Shown here piece after piece: positions 17,499 through 26,967 of a DNA stretch of 64,000 bases. How positions within the stretch are numbered: the first letter of the stretch is position 1; every line of letters starts with the position of its first letter. The position numbers and the translations under genes are program-made. The DNA is from UBA1425 sp045537495. GTDB lineage: Bacteria > Bacillota > Clostridia > Oscillospirales > Acutalibacteraceae. The DNA lies in the NCBI GenBank assembly GCA_045537495.1, contig JAZSPN010000133.1:1-64000 (forward strand), written 5' to 3'. Below the pieces are notes generated by a model. That model saw only the letters and a list, made by a program, of their open reading frames with translations. It was not told where the DNA came from and made no database searches.

Positions 17499-17518
17499 TT
17501 TTAACAAGGGGAATCGAT

Positions 17519-18484
17519 ATGTACAAAACAAACGAAGCAATTAAAAAACTTGACAGACCTGTACTTACACGACTGGATGTACCGTATAATGCGGGACTCA
17601 TATTCAACGCGGCTGTTGAAAAGTATAACGGAAAATATGTCATGCTTTTCAGAAATGATTACGGTGATTTCGAAAATCATAAACTTACGGGAACAAACAT
17701 CGGTTTTGCCGTAAGTGATGACGGAATTACCTGGACGGTTTCCGATAAACCTTGTTTTCAGATATCCGACGGTGAAATCGACAGAGTATACGATCCTCGA
17801 CTGACGGTAATTGACGGTGTTTGCTACGTCTGCTTTGCCGTCGATACGAAACACGGACTTCGCGGAGGAATTGCAAAAACAGAAGATTTTGAAAAATTCG
17901 ACATTATTTCGCTTTCGCTGCCCGACAACAGAAACATGGTGCTTTTCCCCGAGAAAATCAACGGAAATTTTATCCGTCTTGAACGACCTATGCCCGTTTA
18001 TTCACGATGGGGAAAAGACAGATTCGACATCTGGCTTTCGGAGTCCCCCGACCTTGTCTACTGGGGTAAATCAAGACTTGTTATGGGTGTCGAAGATGTT
18101 CCGTTTGCAAACGATAAAATCGGTCCTGCCGCGCCTCCCATAAAAACAAAAAAAGGCTGGCTCACCACATTCCATGCCGTCGAGCTTGATCCCGAAAGAG
18201 GTAAAAACGGCTGGGAAGGTAAATGGCAAAAGCAGTATCATGCGGGCATCATGCTTCTTGATCTGAATGATCCGTCAAAGATTATCGGTAAGTACGATAA
18301 ACCGCTCATTGTTTGCGACAGAGATTATGAAATAAAAGACGGATTCAGAAAAGACGTTATATTTCCTTGCGGCAACGTTCTCGAGGATAACGGCGAGGTT
18401 AAGATTTATTACGGTGCATCCGATACGGTTGAGTGTATGGCGACGGCAGATGTAAACGATTTAATAAAGCTTTGTTTTGAATAA
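17519..18484 (+). CDS. GH130 family mannoside phosphorylase-like protein
   Basis: A 321-residue five-bladed beta-propeller of glycoside hydrolase family 130, whose members phosphorolyse beta-1,4-mannosyl linkages to give mannose 1-phosphate, or hydrolyse beta-1,2-mannosides. Family segments are YNAGLIFNAAVEKYNG, VYDPRLT and RNMVLFPEKI, and a GFRKDVIFPCG segment near the end. Length is normal. No signal peptide, so intracellular. It lies 19 bases ahead of a secreted DUF4838 protein and 8 kb from the GH92 gene. Phosphorylase and hydrolase activity cannot be separated by eye. Confidence 0.87.
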   Translation: MYKTNEAIKKLDRPVLTRLDVPYNAGLIFNAAVEKYNGKYVMLFRNDYGDFENHKLTGTNIGFAVSDDGITWTVSDKPCFQISDGEIDRVYDPRLTVIDGVCYVCFAVDTKHGLRGGIAKTEDFEKFDIISLSLPDNRNMVLFPEKINGNFIRLERPMPVYSRWGKDRFDIWLSESPDLVYWGKSRLVMGVEDVPFANDKIGPAAPPIKTKKGWLTTFHAVELDPERGKNGWEGKWQKQYHAGIMLLDLNDPSKIIGKYDKPLIVCDRDYEIKDGFRKDVIFPCGNVLEDNGEVKIYYGASDTVECMATADVNDLIKLCFE

Positions 18485-18503
18485 ACGGGAAGGAGCGTTC
18501 AAA

Positions 18504-20411
18504 ATGAAGAAATTACTCTCGGGTTTGTTTTGTTTGGCAATAATGTTCTCTTTGACGATTACCTCTTTTGCGGAAAAGAGCGAAAACGTGTTTTGTGTTG
18601 CGGATTCGGTTATTTGCGTTAGTCCGAATGCGACGGAAAACGAACGCTATGCCGCAGAAAAGCTTGAGTATTATCTTGAAAAAATTCTCGGCAGTGATGT
18701 CATGACCGTTGCCTCGGCAGACGGTACGAAAAACAGAATAATCGTCGGAAATTCTGCCGCAGACATTGATTTTGATACCGACAAAAACGGCAGTTATATA
18801 ATCAGGTCCGATGAAAGCACCCTTACGATTTCGGGTGTCGGAAGCAGGGGCACGCTTTACGGCGTTTATGCTTTTCTCGAAGATTATTGCGGTTGCAGAT
18901 GGTACGAAAAGGATGTTATAAAAATTCCCGAGAATCCGGATTTGACCGTTCCCGCGGATATTGATACGGAATATACTCCGTATTTTGAATATACCGAAAC
19001 CGATACGGCATCTTCGAGAGATCCCGAATTTTCAATGGCAAACGCTCAGTGCGGAGGCGCTTACAGAAACCTCACAAACAGACAAGGCGGAGTCGTTGAT
19101 TATCTTGGGCCGTTTGCACATACTTTTTCCGCCTATTATTGCAGGCCCGAGAAATATTTTGAGGAGCACCCCGAATATTTCGCGCTCAACGACGGCGAAA
19201 GAAACCCGCGCCAGCTCTGCCTTACAAACCCCGATGTGCTGGAAATAGTAACAGAGGAAGTTGTTGCACTTCTTGAAAGAGATCATGATCCGAATCAGAG
19301 TATGCAGATTGTTTCGCTGACACAACACGATTACGATACGGGATGTGAATGTGAAAACTGTGCAAAAATTGATTCGGAAAACGGCTCAAAGGCAGGTACA
19401 AACATCACTTTTGTAAATGCGGTTGCCGAAAAGGTAAAGGCGACCGGCAAATATGACAACATCGTATTTGATACATTTGCTTATCACTACACAAGAAAAA
19501 CTCCGACAAAGGTTGTGCCGAGAGAGGATGTAATTGTCCGTCTTTGCTCAATCGAGTGTTGTTTCGGACACACGCTTGACGATCCCGACTGCAAAGAAAA
19601 CGTATCGTTTATGAAGGACCTTACCGACTGGGGAAAAATCTGCGACAGGGTTTACGTCTGGGACTATGTGACTAATTTTTCTGAAACCTGCTGTATTTTT
19701 CCGAATTTTCATGTATTGCAGAGAAATATGCAGATTTTTGCGGAAAACAGTGTAAAAGGTGTTTACGCAGAAGGTGTTTACTACATTGATAATTGCAATA
19801 CGGAATTTGCGGAAATGAGGACATACCTTCTGTCACAGCTCATGAAGGATCCGTACATGGATTATTACGCCGAGATGAACGGATATCTTAAAGAGGTCTA
19901 CGGCGACGGCTGGAATAACATCAGAAAATTCATCGATATCATTTCCGAAAAAGCCGCAACGAAAATCAGACCGCTGTCTATTTATGTCAGAGCGAACAAT
20001 ACACTTTCTACCCTGACACCGAAGGAAATTGATTATTGCGATGAGCTTTGGGAAAATGCTCTGAACGAGGTCGTTAATGAGGAGCAGAAAGCACGTGTAA
20101 TCCGCTCTCAGCTTTCGTGGAGATATTGGAAATGCTCAAACCGTAAGCAGGAGTTTTCGCTTTTGCGGTTTCCGTATGTCCGGATGACGGAGCAGGATAA
20201 GCTTTACAACGATTTACTTGACCACGGCACCACGCTCATCGGTGAAGGATTACGCAAAAGAGATTTGTCAAAATGTGAGATGCTGCATTACGTGGGAATT
20301 CCGTTCAAATGGACAACGCTCTACGAAGAAGAAATATGGTTTAAGCTTTCGCCGTATTTCATGAAGTTTTATAATTTCCTCGGCGAAGTGTACAGCTTTT
20401 TTACACGGTAA
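18504..20411 (+). CDS. Secreted DUF4838 protein
   Basis: A 635-residue exported protein. The signal peptide is residues 1-23 (MKKLLSG, hydrophobic core, SFA). The next 120 residues resemble the non-catalytic alpha-glucuronidase-like N-terminal fold (SPNATENERYAAEKLEYYLEK, GTLYGVYAFLEDYCGCRWY). A DUF4838 domain follows, with CECENCAKI and RLCSIECCFGH. DUF4838 proteins are found next to glycoside hydrolases in gut bacteria; the activity is unknown. The ATG at 18504 has AAGGAG before it and starts the signal peptide. Confidence 0.82.
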   Translation: MKKLLSGLFCLAIMFSLTITSFAEKSENVFCVADSVICVSPNATENERYAAEKLEYYLEKILGSDVMTVASADGTKNRIIVGNSAADIDFDTDKNGSYIIRSDESTLTISGVGSRGTLYGVYAFLEDYCGCRWYEKDVIKIPENPDLTVPADIDTEYTPYFEYTETDTASSRDPEFSMANAQCGGAYRNLTNRQGGVVDYLGPFAHTFSAYYCRPEKYFEEHPEYFALNDGERNPRQLCLTNPDVLEIVTEEVVALLERDHDPNQSMQIVSLTQHDYDTGCECENCAKIDSENGSKAGTNITFVNAVAEKVKATGKYDNIVFDTFAYHYTRKTPTKVVPREDVIVRLCSIECCFGHTLDDPDCKENVSFMKDLTDWGKICDRVYVWDYVTNFSETCCIFPNFHVLQRNMQIFAENSVKGVYAEGVYYIDNCNTEFAEMRTYLLSQLMKDPYMDYYAEMNGYLKEVYGDGWNNIRKFIDIISEKAATKIRPLSIYVRANNTLSTLTPKEIDYCDELWENALNEVVNEEQKARVIRSQLSWRYWKCSNRKQEFSLLRFPYVRMTEQDKLYNDLLDHGTTLIGEGLRKRDLSKCEMLHYVGIPFKWTTLYEEEIWFKLSPYFMKFYNFLGEVYSFFTR

Positions 20412-20439
20412 CGCAAGATTTTAATGTTCATATTAACTC

Positions 20440-20488
20440 TACCGACGGTTGATCTCTCCCCGGTCAACTGTCGGTATGTGTATTGTTT
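20440..20488 (+). terminator. Hairpin after the DUF4838 gene, probable terminator
   Basis: TACCGACGGTTGA (20440-20452) pairs with TCAACTGTCGGTA (20464-20476) with one G-U pair. The following T-rich stretch is interrupted, so termination may be partial. Confidence 0.5.
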
Positions 20489-20528
20489 ATGAATTTGCAT
20501 TTATACTTAAAGTGAAAGGGGGACGCTC

Positions 20529-21140
20529 ATGGATCTTGTGAGAATAGGAAAATTTATCGCCGAATGCAGAAAAAAAGAAAACCTGACTCAGATGCAGTTG
20601 GCGGAAAAGCTGAACATCACCGACAGAGCAGTTTCAAAATGGGAAACGGGTAAATCCTTGCCCGACTCTTCAATAATGCTCGAGTTGTGCAGTGTTCTTA
20701 AAATTACGGTAAACGATTTATTAAGCGGGGAGGCAGTTTCTATGGATAATTACAAAAGTGAAATGGAAAGCAAGCTTATAGAAATGATAAAACGAAAAGA
20801 AGAGAGCGACAAAATGTTGCTTGTTTTTGAGTGGGTTATAGGCATTCTCTCCTGTATTATTCTTTTTGTGCCGATTACTCTGGGAGCGTTGCTTCCCATG
20901 GAAGAGTGGCAAAGACTGCCCGTTGTGTTTTCAGGCTTTATTCCGGGATTTATCGGTTTCTTTTTTGCCATGAAAATTGAGCAGACAGCGGGATATTATG
21001 AGTGCAAAAAGTGTAAGCACAGATATGTGCCGACGTACAAGGCAGTCAGCCTTGCGCCTCACATCGGCAGAACAAGATATATGCGCTGTCCGAAATGCAA
21101 CGTGAAATCGTGGCAGAAGAAAGTGTTGAGCAGGAAATAA
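20529..21140 (+). CDS. XRE-family regulator with membrane segments and zinc ribbon
   Basis: A 203-residue protein. Residues 6-60 are a Cro/C1-type helix-turn-helix (IAECRKKENLTQMQLAEKL, DRAVSKWETGKSLPD). Two membrane segments follow (about 98-120 and 130-150), then two CxxC pairs (CKKC, CPKC) that should form a zinc ribbon. This HTH-membrane layout is common in Clostridia and Bacilli, but the ligand is usually unknown. The ATG has AAAGGGGG before it. The gene is monocistronic, between two hairpins. Confidence 0.85.
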   Translation: MDLVRIGKFIAECRKKENLTQMQLAEKLNITDRAVSKWETGKSLPDSSIMLELCSVLKITVNDLLSGEAVSMDNYKSEMESKLIEMIKRKEESDKMLLVFEWVIGILSCIILFVPITLGALLPMEEWQRLPVVFSGFIPGFIGFFFAMKIEQTAGYYECKKCKHRYVPTYKAVSLAPHIGRTRYMRCPKCNVKSWQKKVLSRK

Positions 21141-21147
21141 ATAACTC

Positions 21148-21190
21148 GGGGAACAAACCGTGCTTTTCAGTCGGATTGTTCCCCTTTTGT
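21148..21190 (+). terminator. Intrinsic terminator of the XRE gene
   Basis: GGGGAACAA (21148-21156) pairs with TTGTTCCCC (21176-21184), extended by CCG/CGG, followed by TTTTGTT. It abuts the stop codon of the convergent radical SAM gene. Confidence 0.8.
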
Positions 21191-23100
21191 TATACAGTTT
21201 TTTGTTTGCGTATTGTTCTGTCGTCGCGTTTTCCGTACCAGACAATTTCACGGGCATATTCTTCCCAGGACTGTAAATTGTTACCGCTCAGCGTTAATTC
21301 GCACTTGCCCGACTTCGGACAAACGGATGAGCTGTCAAATACCCTGCCGAAAAATTCATGCCAGTCATAAGAGAACGTTACGGTCTTTTCACTCTGCATC
21401 GGTAAGGTTATGACGGATTTCTGATAATTGAACAAGTCTTTGATTATTTCTTCTTCCGTGTTGACAAGAGTAGACAAGAACACATTTATTTCGTTGTAAA
21501 ACTCTTCCGCTTCGACGGCAAGACACAGAAAAAAGGCTTCTTCAAACGACCAGTAGATATCGCCGAACAGCTTATCGGTGAAGGACAGATTTCCTTTTTC
21601 CGAGAGAAAACTGTCGATGCTTTTGCACACGTAATCTAATTTTGATTTTATGAATCTGCTTTTATTTTCTATCCGCTCGAATAAGCTCAAATAAAAATCC
21701 TTGTACGAAATTCCTTCCGCTTTTCGAAGGTATATCGCAATAAACCGAAGAAGACCGAAACAGTGAAAGCTTTGTACGCAGACCGACATTCTGAGAGCAC
21801 GTCGCCAGTCCTCCCTGCTCATCGTGTCGGTTTCCACGACAAGCTCGGATCTTGAGCTGAAACACAGATCCTCGTCGGCCTTGCTGTGATTCTGACACAG
21901 ATGAGAGCGTACCGTTTTAATTCCGTGCATCGCTTTAAACTCTTCCGAATACATCAGTGTGTTCGGAAGAAATTCCAGTCGGTTAATATTAATCGAGTTG
22001 TGCTGACCTGCTTCGATAACCTCAAACAGTCCCGAGGAAAAACTGTCAAAAGTTTCACCGGGAAGCCCCAAAATGATATCGGTATAGGTGTACATACCGG
22101 CATTTCTGTAAAGTGCCAGCTGCTTTGAAAGATTGCCGATGCTCATGTTTTTTCTGCCGACATTTTCCAGAACCTTTTGCGACATACTTTGCACGGCGAC
22201 GGATATTCCTCTGTTCAGGTTTACCGAATCAAGCTTTTGGTTGATTCTGAAGGTCAGACTGTCCTTATTTTTTGCGGCGGTCGTTTCAAACTTTTGCGGA
22301 TAACCGAAATCTTTTTTCAGTTCAACCAGATAATCGACGATGCTTTCGTCGCGATCGAGAATTCCGAAGTTGGAGTCGGCACAGATGCAATAGGATATTT
22401 TGTTTTGCGCCATCCAGAGAAGATCTTTTCTGACACGCTCAAGCGGAAATTCCCGGAACGTGTTTCTGCCTCCCGCCCAGCAGCAATATGCACATCTATA
22501 CGGGCATCCACGGTTGGTTTCGATAATGGCATCGAACTGTATTCCGTCGTATTCCTTTGAGTTTATTATGGAATCAAAAAAACCTTCCGAATACGGAGAA
22601 GGAAGCTCACAAAGATCACATATCTGACGGTGAGGAGTTTTAATGTATTCCCCGTTTTCTCTGAAAGAAATGTTGAAAATCTCTTCGAAATTTCCGTTGT
22701 TCTTCAATGCTTTTAAGATTTCGTAAAACGCGATTTCACCTTCACCGTGAATCAGAATGTCGATATACCCGTATTCCTTTAAAAAGCTGACATCGTCGGG
22801 AACATGAGGTCCGCCGAAAACGATGACGGTATCGGGATATTTCTTTTTTATTTCTTCGGCGAGAACGAGGTTGTATTCCACATTCCACATGTAGCACGAG
22901 AAACCGACAAGGAACGGTGACTCGGTTTTGCAAAGAGCCTCTTCAATCGGCATTTTGGTGAAAATAAACTCTCCCAGCCTGTAATGGCTTTTGATGTCTT
23001 CGTCTTTAAACGAATATGCGGCAAGACAGCCGATGGAATAAGGCAGAAAGAGAGAACGCGAAAGTGAATTGTTCGGTCCGACCAGATATACATTTTTCAT
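21190..23100 (-). CDS. B12-binding-domain radical SAM protein, array copy 1 (last in transcript)
   Basis: A 636-residue iron-sulfur enzyme. Residues 1-130 form a cobalamin-binding-type Rossmann domain (VGFSCYMWN, FGGPHVP, GEGE at 119-122). The radical SAM cluster motif CPYRCAYC is at C199, C203, C206. Later come DIILGLPGET and VQSMSQKVLENVGRKNMS. The long C-terminal part has no known domain and ends in the shared tail YAREIVWYGKR. It is one of four tandem paralogues. A strong AAAGGAGG lies nine bases before the ATG. Substrate unknown; a methyl transfer or other radical step is only an inference from the family. It is the last gene before a convergent terminator. Confidence 0.85.
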   Translation of the reverse strand: MKNVYLVGPNNSLSRSLFLPYSIGCLAAYSFKDEDIKSHYRLGEFIFTKMPIEEALCKTESPFLVGFSCYMWNVEYNLVLAEEIKKKYPDTVIVFGGPHVPDDVSFLKEYGYIDILIHGEGEIAFYEILKALKNNGNFEEIFNISFRENGEYIKTPHRQICDLCELPSPYSEGFFDSIINSKEYDGIQFDAIIETNRGCPYRCAYCCWAGGRNTFREFPLERVRKDLLWMAQNKISYCICADSNFGILDRDESIVDYLVELKKDFGYPQKFETTAAKNKDSLTFRINQKLDSVNLNRGISVAVQSMSQKVLENVGRKNMSIGNLSKQLALYRNAGMYTYTDIILGLPGETFDSFSSGLFEVIEAGQHNSININRLEFLPNTLMYSEEFKAMHGIKTVRSHLCQNHSKADEDLCFSSRSELVVETDTMSREDWRRALRMSVCVQSFHCFGLLRFIAIYLRKAEGISYKDFYLSLFERIENKSRFIKSKLDYVCKSIDSFLSEKGNLSFTDKLFGDIYWSFEEAFFLCLAVEAEEFYNEINVFLSTLVNTEEEIIKDLFNYQKSVITLPMQSEKTVTFSYDWHEFFGRVFDSSSVCPKSGKCELTLSGNNLQSWEEYAREIVWYGKRDDRTIRKQKTV

Positions 23101-23121
23101 TTCGGCGTCCTCCTTTGTGAA

Positions 23122-25029
23122 TTATATTTTTTTGGTTTCACGTATTGTTTTTTTGTTTCTTCTGCCGTACCAGATGATTTTTCTGGCGTAGTCTTCCCAC
23201 TCGGTCGGGGCATCGTCGGCGGAGAAGCTGATAACGGACGGCTCACGGACAATGTCGGCTTTTTTATTTGCAAGCACATTTTTAAAATAAGAATCCCAGT
23301 CGTATCGGAATGAGTGGCGGATGCTGTTTTTGCCCGGAACAACAATCAGGCTCTTCTGATATGTCATCAACTCGTTGAAAATATCGCTGTCAATATTGAA
23401 TGACATCAAAAATTCCGATGCTTCGTTGTAGAAATCGTCAAGCTTGTAAATGTAATCTAAAAGCATGGCTTCGTCGTAGGGCCAGGTGATGTCGCCGAAA
23501 ATGGGATTGATGTATGACATGTCGACAAGGCCTTCGTCGGTGTTTTTGATACAATTGCTTATCCTTCTCAGCGTGTCACCGATGACACCGTCTTTTTCCG
23601 AGAAGAAGTCGGTGAAGGATTTATAAAAATTGTAGTAGGAAACACCGAGAGCGTGGTGGACATAAATTGCGAAGCACTGCAACAGTCCGTGACAGTGAAC
23701 ACTCTGTATGCAGGCGGAAAAGACGGTTGCACGTATAAGGTCGGCGGCACTCATTGTCGAGGTTTCGACGATGTATTCAAGACCGCCGGCAAAAACGGAA
23801 TTTGAAATTTTGCAATGGTTGATGTTGAGCTTGTTGACGGCGGTTTTGATACCGAATTTTTCCATGTAATCTTTGTCTGCAAGAGTAGAATTCGGATAAA
23901 CCTCACAGCGGAAAACATTGATCGAGTCATGCTGACCGCGTTCGAGAAGCTCACATATACCCTCCGAAAAACTGTCAAGAGTTTCGCCGGGAAGTCCCAG
24001 AATCAATTCGGTATAGGTGGGAATGCCCGCCTTATGATACAGTTCGAGCTGGTCGGACAGCTTATCTTTGTTCATGTTTTTTCTTGAGATATTTTTCAAC
24101 ACTTCTTCGGACATACTCTGGAAAGCCAGAGAAACGCCTTTGCTCATTCCGACGTCGTTGAGCATCTTGTTGATTGTAAAAATACGTTCGGTTTTATCCT
24201 TGGCGAAGCAGGCGCCGAATTTGTCGGGGTATCCCGTCTTCTTTTTTTGCTCTACGGCGAAGCGTGCGATTTCTTCGTCACGCTCAAAGAGTCCGAAATT
24301 TGAATCGACGCACATGCAGTATGAGATGTTGTGCTCAGATATCCAGAGGAGATCTTTTTTTACACGCTCAATGGGGAATTGTCTCATGGGGATGTCGTAG
24401 TCGCACCAGTCGCAAAATGAACAGTGATACGGACAGCCCCTGTTTGTTTCAAGCTGGGCATTGAATTCCATGTTTTCGGGAACGTTGCAAAGCTTGTCGA
24501 AGATTCCGCTCAGATACGGGGACGGATAATTTTCTACGCCCTTGTAGCTGTCGGCGGTTTTTATTATGTTGTCATTCTCGTCGCGGTAAGCGATATTGTC
24601 AACGTCGGACAGATCTCCCGACGAATTAAAAGCACGAAGTATCTCGGTGAAGGGAATTTCGCCTTCTCCGAATATCAGTATATCGATAAATGAATACTCG
24701 GAAAGCCATTCGGTGTTTCGCGGTATCTGATGACCGCCGAAAATTATTTTGCAGTCGGGGTAGCGTTCTTTGATTTTCTGTGCAGTTTCGAGATTATACT
24801 TGTAATTCCAGAAGTAATTCGAAAATCCGACTATAAAAGGATCCGAAATGCAATTGAAAACATCCTCTGCCGGGTCCTCTTTAAAAAATATTCCGTCGAG
24901 TTCGTAGCTTTTCCTGATGTCTTCAAACTGCAACGCATAGGAAGACAGAACACCGACGGCGTAGGGGAAATAAACGGAGTTGCCAAGCAGTGTGTTCGGT
25001 TGTACAAAATAGAATTTTTTCTTGCTCAA
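23122..25029 (-). CDS. B12-binding-domain radical SAM protein, array copy 2
   Basis: About 635 residues, the same layout as its neighbours. The B12-type domain has VGFSNYFWN, FGGHQIP and GEGE; the cluster motif CPYHCSFC is at about C199, C203, C206. LILGLPGETLDSF and FQSMSEEVLKNISRKNMN follow, and the tail is YARKIIWYGRR. No ATG fits. A TTG at 25027-25029, five bases after GGTGA, makes the protein begin like the other copies (SKKKFYFVQPN). A GTG three codons earlier is the alternative. It is 21 bases ahead of copy 1. Confidence 0.83.
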   Translation of the reverse strand: MSKKKFYFVQPNTLLGNSVYFPYAVGVLSSYALQFEDIRKSYELDGIFFKEDPAEDVFNCISDPFIVGFSNYFWNYKYNLETAQKIKERYPDCKIIFGGHQIPRNTEWLSEYSFIDILIFGEGEIPFTEILRAFNSSGDLSDVDNIAYRDENDNIIKTADSYKGVENYPSPYLSGIFDKLCNVPENMEFNAQLETNRGCPYHCSFCDWCDYDIPMRQFPIERVKKDLLWISEHNISYCMCVDSNFGLFERDEEIARFAVEQKKKTGYPDKFGACFAKDKTERIFTINKMLNDVGMSKGVSLAFQSMSEEVLKNISRKNMNKDKLSDQLELYHKAGIPTYTELILGLPGETLDSFSEGICELLERGQHDSINVFRCEVYPNSTLADKDYMEKFGIKTAVNKLNINHCKISNSVFAGGLEYIVETSTMSAADLIRATVFSACIQSVHCHGLLQCFAIYVHHALGVSYYNFYKSFTDFFSEKDGVIGDTLRRISNCIKNTDEGLVDMSYINPIFGDITWPYDEAMLLDYIYKLDDFYNEASEFLMSFNIDSDIFNELMTYQKSLIVVPGKNSIRHSFRYDWDSYFKNVLANKKADIVREPSVISFSADDAPTEWEDYARKIIWYGRRNKKTIRETKKI

Positions 25030-25043
25030 ATGACTCACCCAAT

Positions 25044-26948
25044 CTACTGTATATACTTAATGTCTGTTATGATGTTCTGACCGCCTTTTCTGCCGAACCA
25101 GATGATCTTTTTCGCATACTCTTCCGGGGAGGAGGGAATGTCGGAAGCGTTTATGAGGACGGTGTTTTTTCTTTCCGCCAAAGGCAGGCGGGCGTTGGAA
25201 TAAACCGACTTGAAAAAACCGTACCAATCGAAGGACAGATTCAGTGTTTTCTGACGGGCGTACGGTGATTTTATGACGGAAACCTGATATTCCGTAAGCT
25301 CATCGAGAATTGATTCTGTATCGAAGTAGGGCGTGATGAATTCCTTTATCTCGGAAAAGAACAGATCGAAATCTTTGATTATTTTAAGAAAGGCACACTC
25401 GTCAAGCGGCCAGGTGATTTTTCCGAAGCCGTCTTCAACGCAGGTCAGAGAGCCCTTGTTCTGCAAGACTTCGTTGTATTTGTGAAGAAGCCAGTAATAG
25501 ATTTTACCGCAGACCGTTGACGGATTTTCCTTTGCCCATTCGATGACGGCACAATAGAAATCCGTATATTTAACCTGCTTTTCGTAAAACAGGTAGATGG
25601 CAAAACACTGCAATGCGCCGAGATTATGCATGGCTCTTATGAACACCGAGAGAATGTTACAGTCTACCCACATATCTTCCGACATATCCGCCGTTGCCAC
25701 AACGATCCTCGATTTTTCGGGAACGGTATCGTCGTCGGGTACGATGTGATATTGATGCAATTCCGTGGAAGCATATCTGATTGAATTCTCTTCAATGTAT
25801 TCGGGATCATTCATGATCGAATTGACAAGCAACTCGCAGTTGAAAAAATTTATTGACATATGCTGTCCCGCTTCGAGGAGTTGTTCTATTCCGTCCTTGA
25901 AGCTTTCGTACGTTTCGCCGGGCAAGCCGATTATTATTTCGGAATAAGCGGAAATGCCGTTTCCGTTGTAAAGCGCCATGAGCTTTTTGAAATACTCCAA
26001 CGGCATATTCTTTCGATAGATTTTATCGAGAACATTCTGATTCATCGACTGGAACGAAAGTGTTGCACCCTTGCTCATTCCCGACTGATTGAGCTTTTTG
26101 GTGATTTCAAAAACGGTTTCGGGATTATTCTTTGAATAGGTTGCCTGAAATTTTTTCGGGTAACCGGTTTCGTTATGCTTTTCTATCAGATAATCGACAA
26201 TCGCTAAATCACGGGCAAACATACCGAAGTTTGAGTCGGCACAATAACAGTACTCTATCTTGTTTTCCGACATCCAGTCTATTTCTTTTTTTATCATCTC
26301 GATGTCGTACAGCTTTATTTTTGATTTGACATTTCCCCAGTCACAAAAAGCACATCTGTTGGGACAGCCCCTGTTGGTTTCAAGAATGGCGGAAAAATAA
26401 AGCTCCTCACTTTTTACAATATCATCGAAATATCCTTCGGTGTAAGCGGAAACACGCTCGGGAATATCGGGGTGAGAGGCGGTGTCGGTATGTCTGACGA
26501 CTCCGTCATCGTTATAGATCAGATTATGAATATTTTCCGCTTTTTCCCGGTTTACAAGATGCAAAAGAAGCTTTCGGAAATTTTCTTCGCCTTCGCCCTG
26601 CAAGAGATAGTCAACATAGGTTTCGAGAACGGATTCGCTGTCCTTTGAAATCTGATGTCCGCCAAAAACAATTTTACATTCGGGGAAAGCTTCTTTTATC
26701 GCTTTTGCAAGTCTTTTGTTAAATTCGTAATTCCATATGTAGCAGGAGAAACCGACAACAAACGGTGTATCGAGTTTTGACACAATGTCCTTTATGTTTT
26801 CCTTCTTGTATATGAAGCCTTTGAATTCATATTCTTTGCTTACGGTTTCATCCTTAAAAGAATATGCAACCAACGATCCTGCCGCATAGGGAAAATAAAT
26901 CGAGTTGCCGTATTTTGAATTAGGCTGAACCATATACAGATTTTTCAA
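25044..26948 (-). CDS. B12-binding-domain radical SAM protein, array copy 3
   Basis: About 634 residues. The B12-type domain has VGFSCYIWN, FGGHQIS and GEGE near 118-121. The cluster motif CPNRCAFC is at about C195, C199, C202. EIIIGLPGETYESF and FQSMNQNVLDKIYRKNMP follow, and the tail is YAKKIIWFGRK. The frame is open far upstream, into copy 4, but a TTG at 26946-26948 aligns the N-terminus (KNLYMVQPN) with the other copies and gives the same length, with AAAGGCGG upstream. The gap to copy 4 is 19 bases. Function unknown. Confidence 0.83.
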   Translation of the reverse strand: MKNLYMVQPNSKYGNSIYFPYAAGSLVAYSFKDETVSKEYEFKGFIYKKENIKDIVSKLDTPFVVGFSCYIWNYEFNKRLAKAIKEAFPECKIVFGGHQISKDSESVLETYVDYLLQGEGEENFRKLLLHLVNREKAENIHNLIYNDDGVVRHTDTASHPDIPERVSAYTEGYFDDIVKSEELYFSAILETNRGCPNRCAFCDWGNVKSKIKLYDIEMIKKEIDWMSENKIEYCYCADSNFGMFARDLAIVDYLIEKHNETGYPKKFQATYSKNNPETVFEITKKLNQSGMSKGATLSFQSMNQNVLDKIYRKNMPLEYFKKLMALYNGNGISAYSEIIIGLPGETYESFKDGIEQLLEAGQHMSINFFNCELLVNSIMNDPEYIEENSIRYASTELHQYHIVPDDDTVPEKSRIVVATADMSEDMWVDCNILSVFIRAMHNLGALQCFAIYLFYEKQVKYTDFYCAVIEWAKENPSTVCGKIYYWLLHKYNEVLQNKGSLTCVEDGFGKITWPLDECAFLKIIKDFDLFFSEIKEFITPYFDTESILDELTEYQVSVIKSPYARQKTLNLSFDWYGFFKSVYSNARLPLAERKNTVLINASDIPSSPEEYAKKIIWFGRKGGQNIITDIKYIQ

Positions 26949-26967
26949 AACCCGCACCGCCTTTCTC

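Noticed and set aside
16692..17540. Long open frame on the - strand opposite the reductase and patatin genes
   Set aside because: Fully antisense to two well-supported genes; composition shows no family likeness and no ribosome site.
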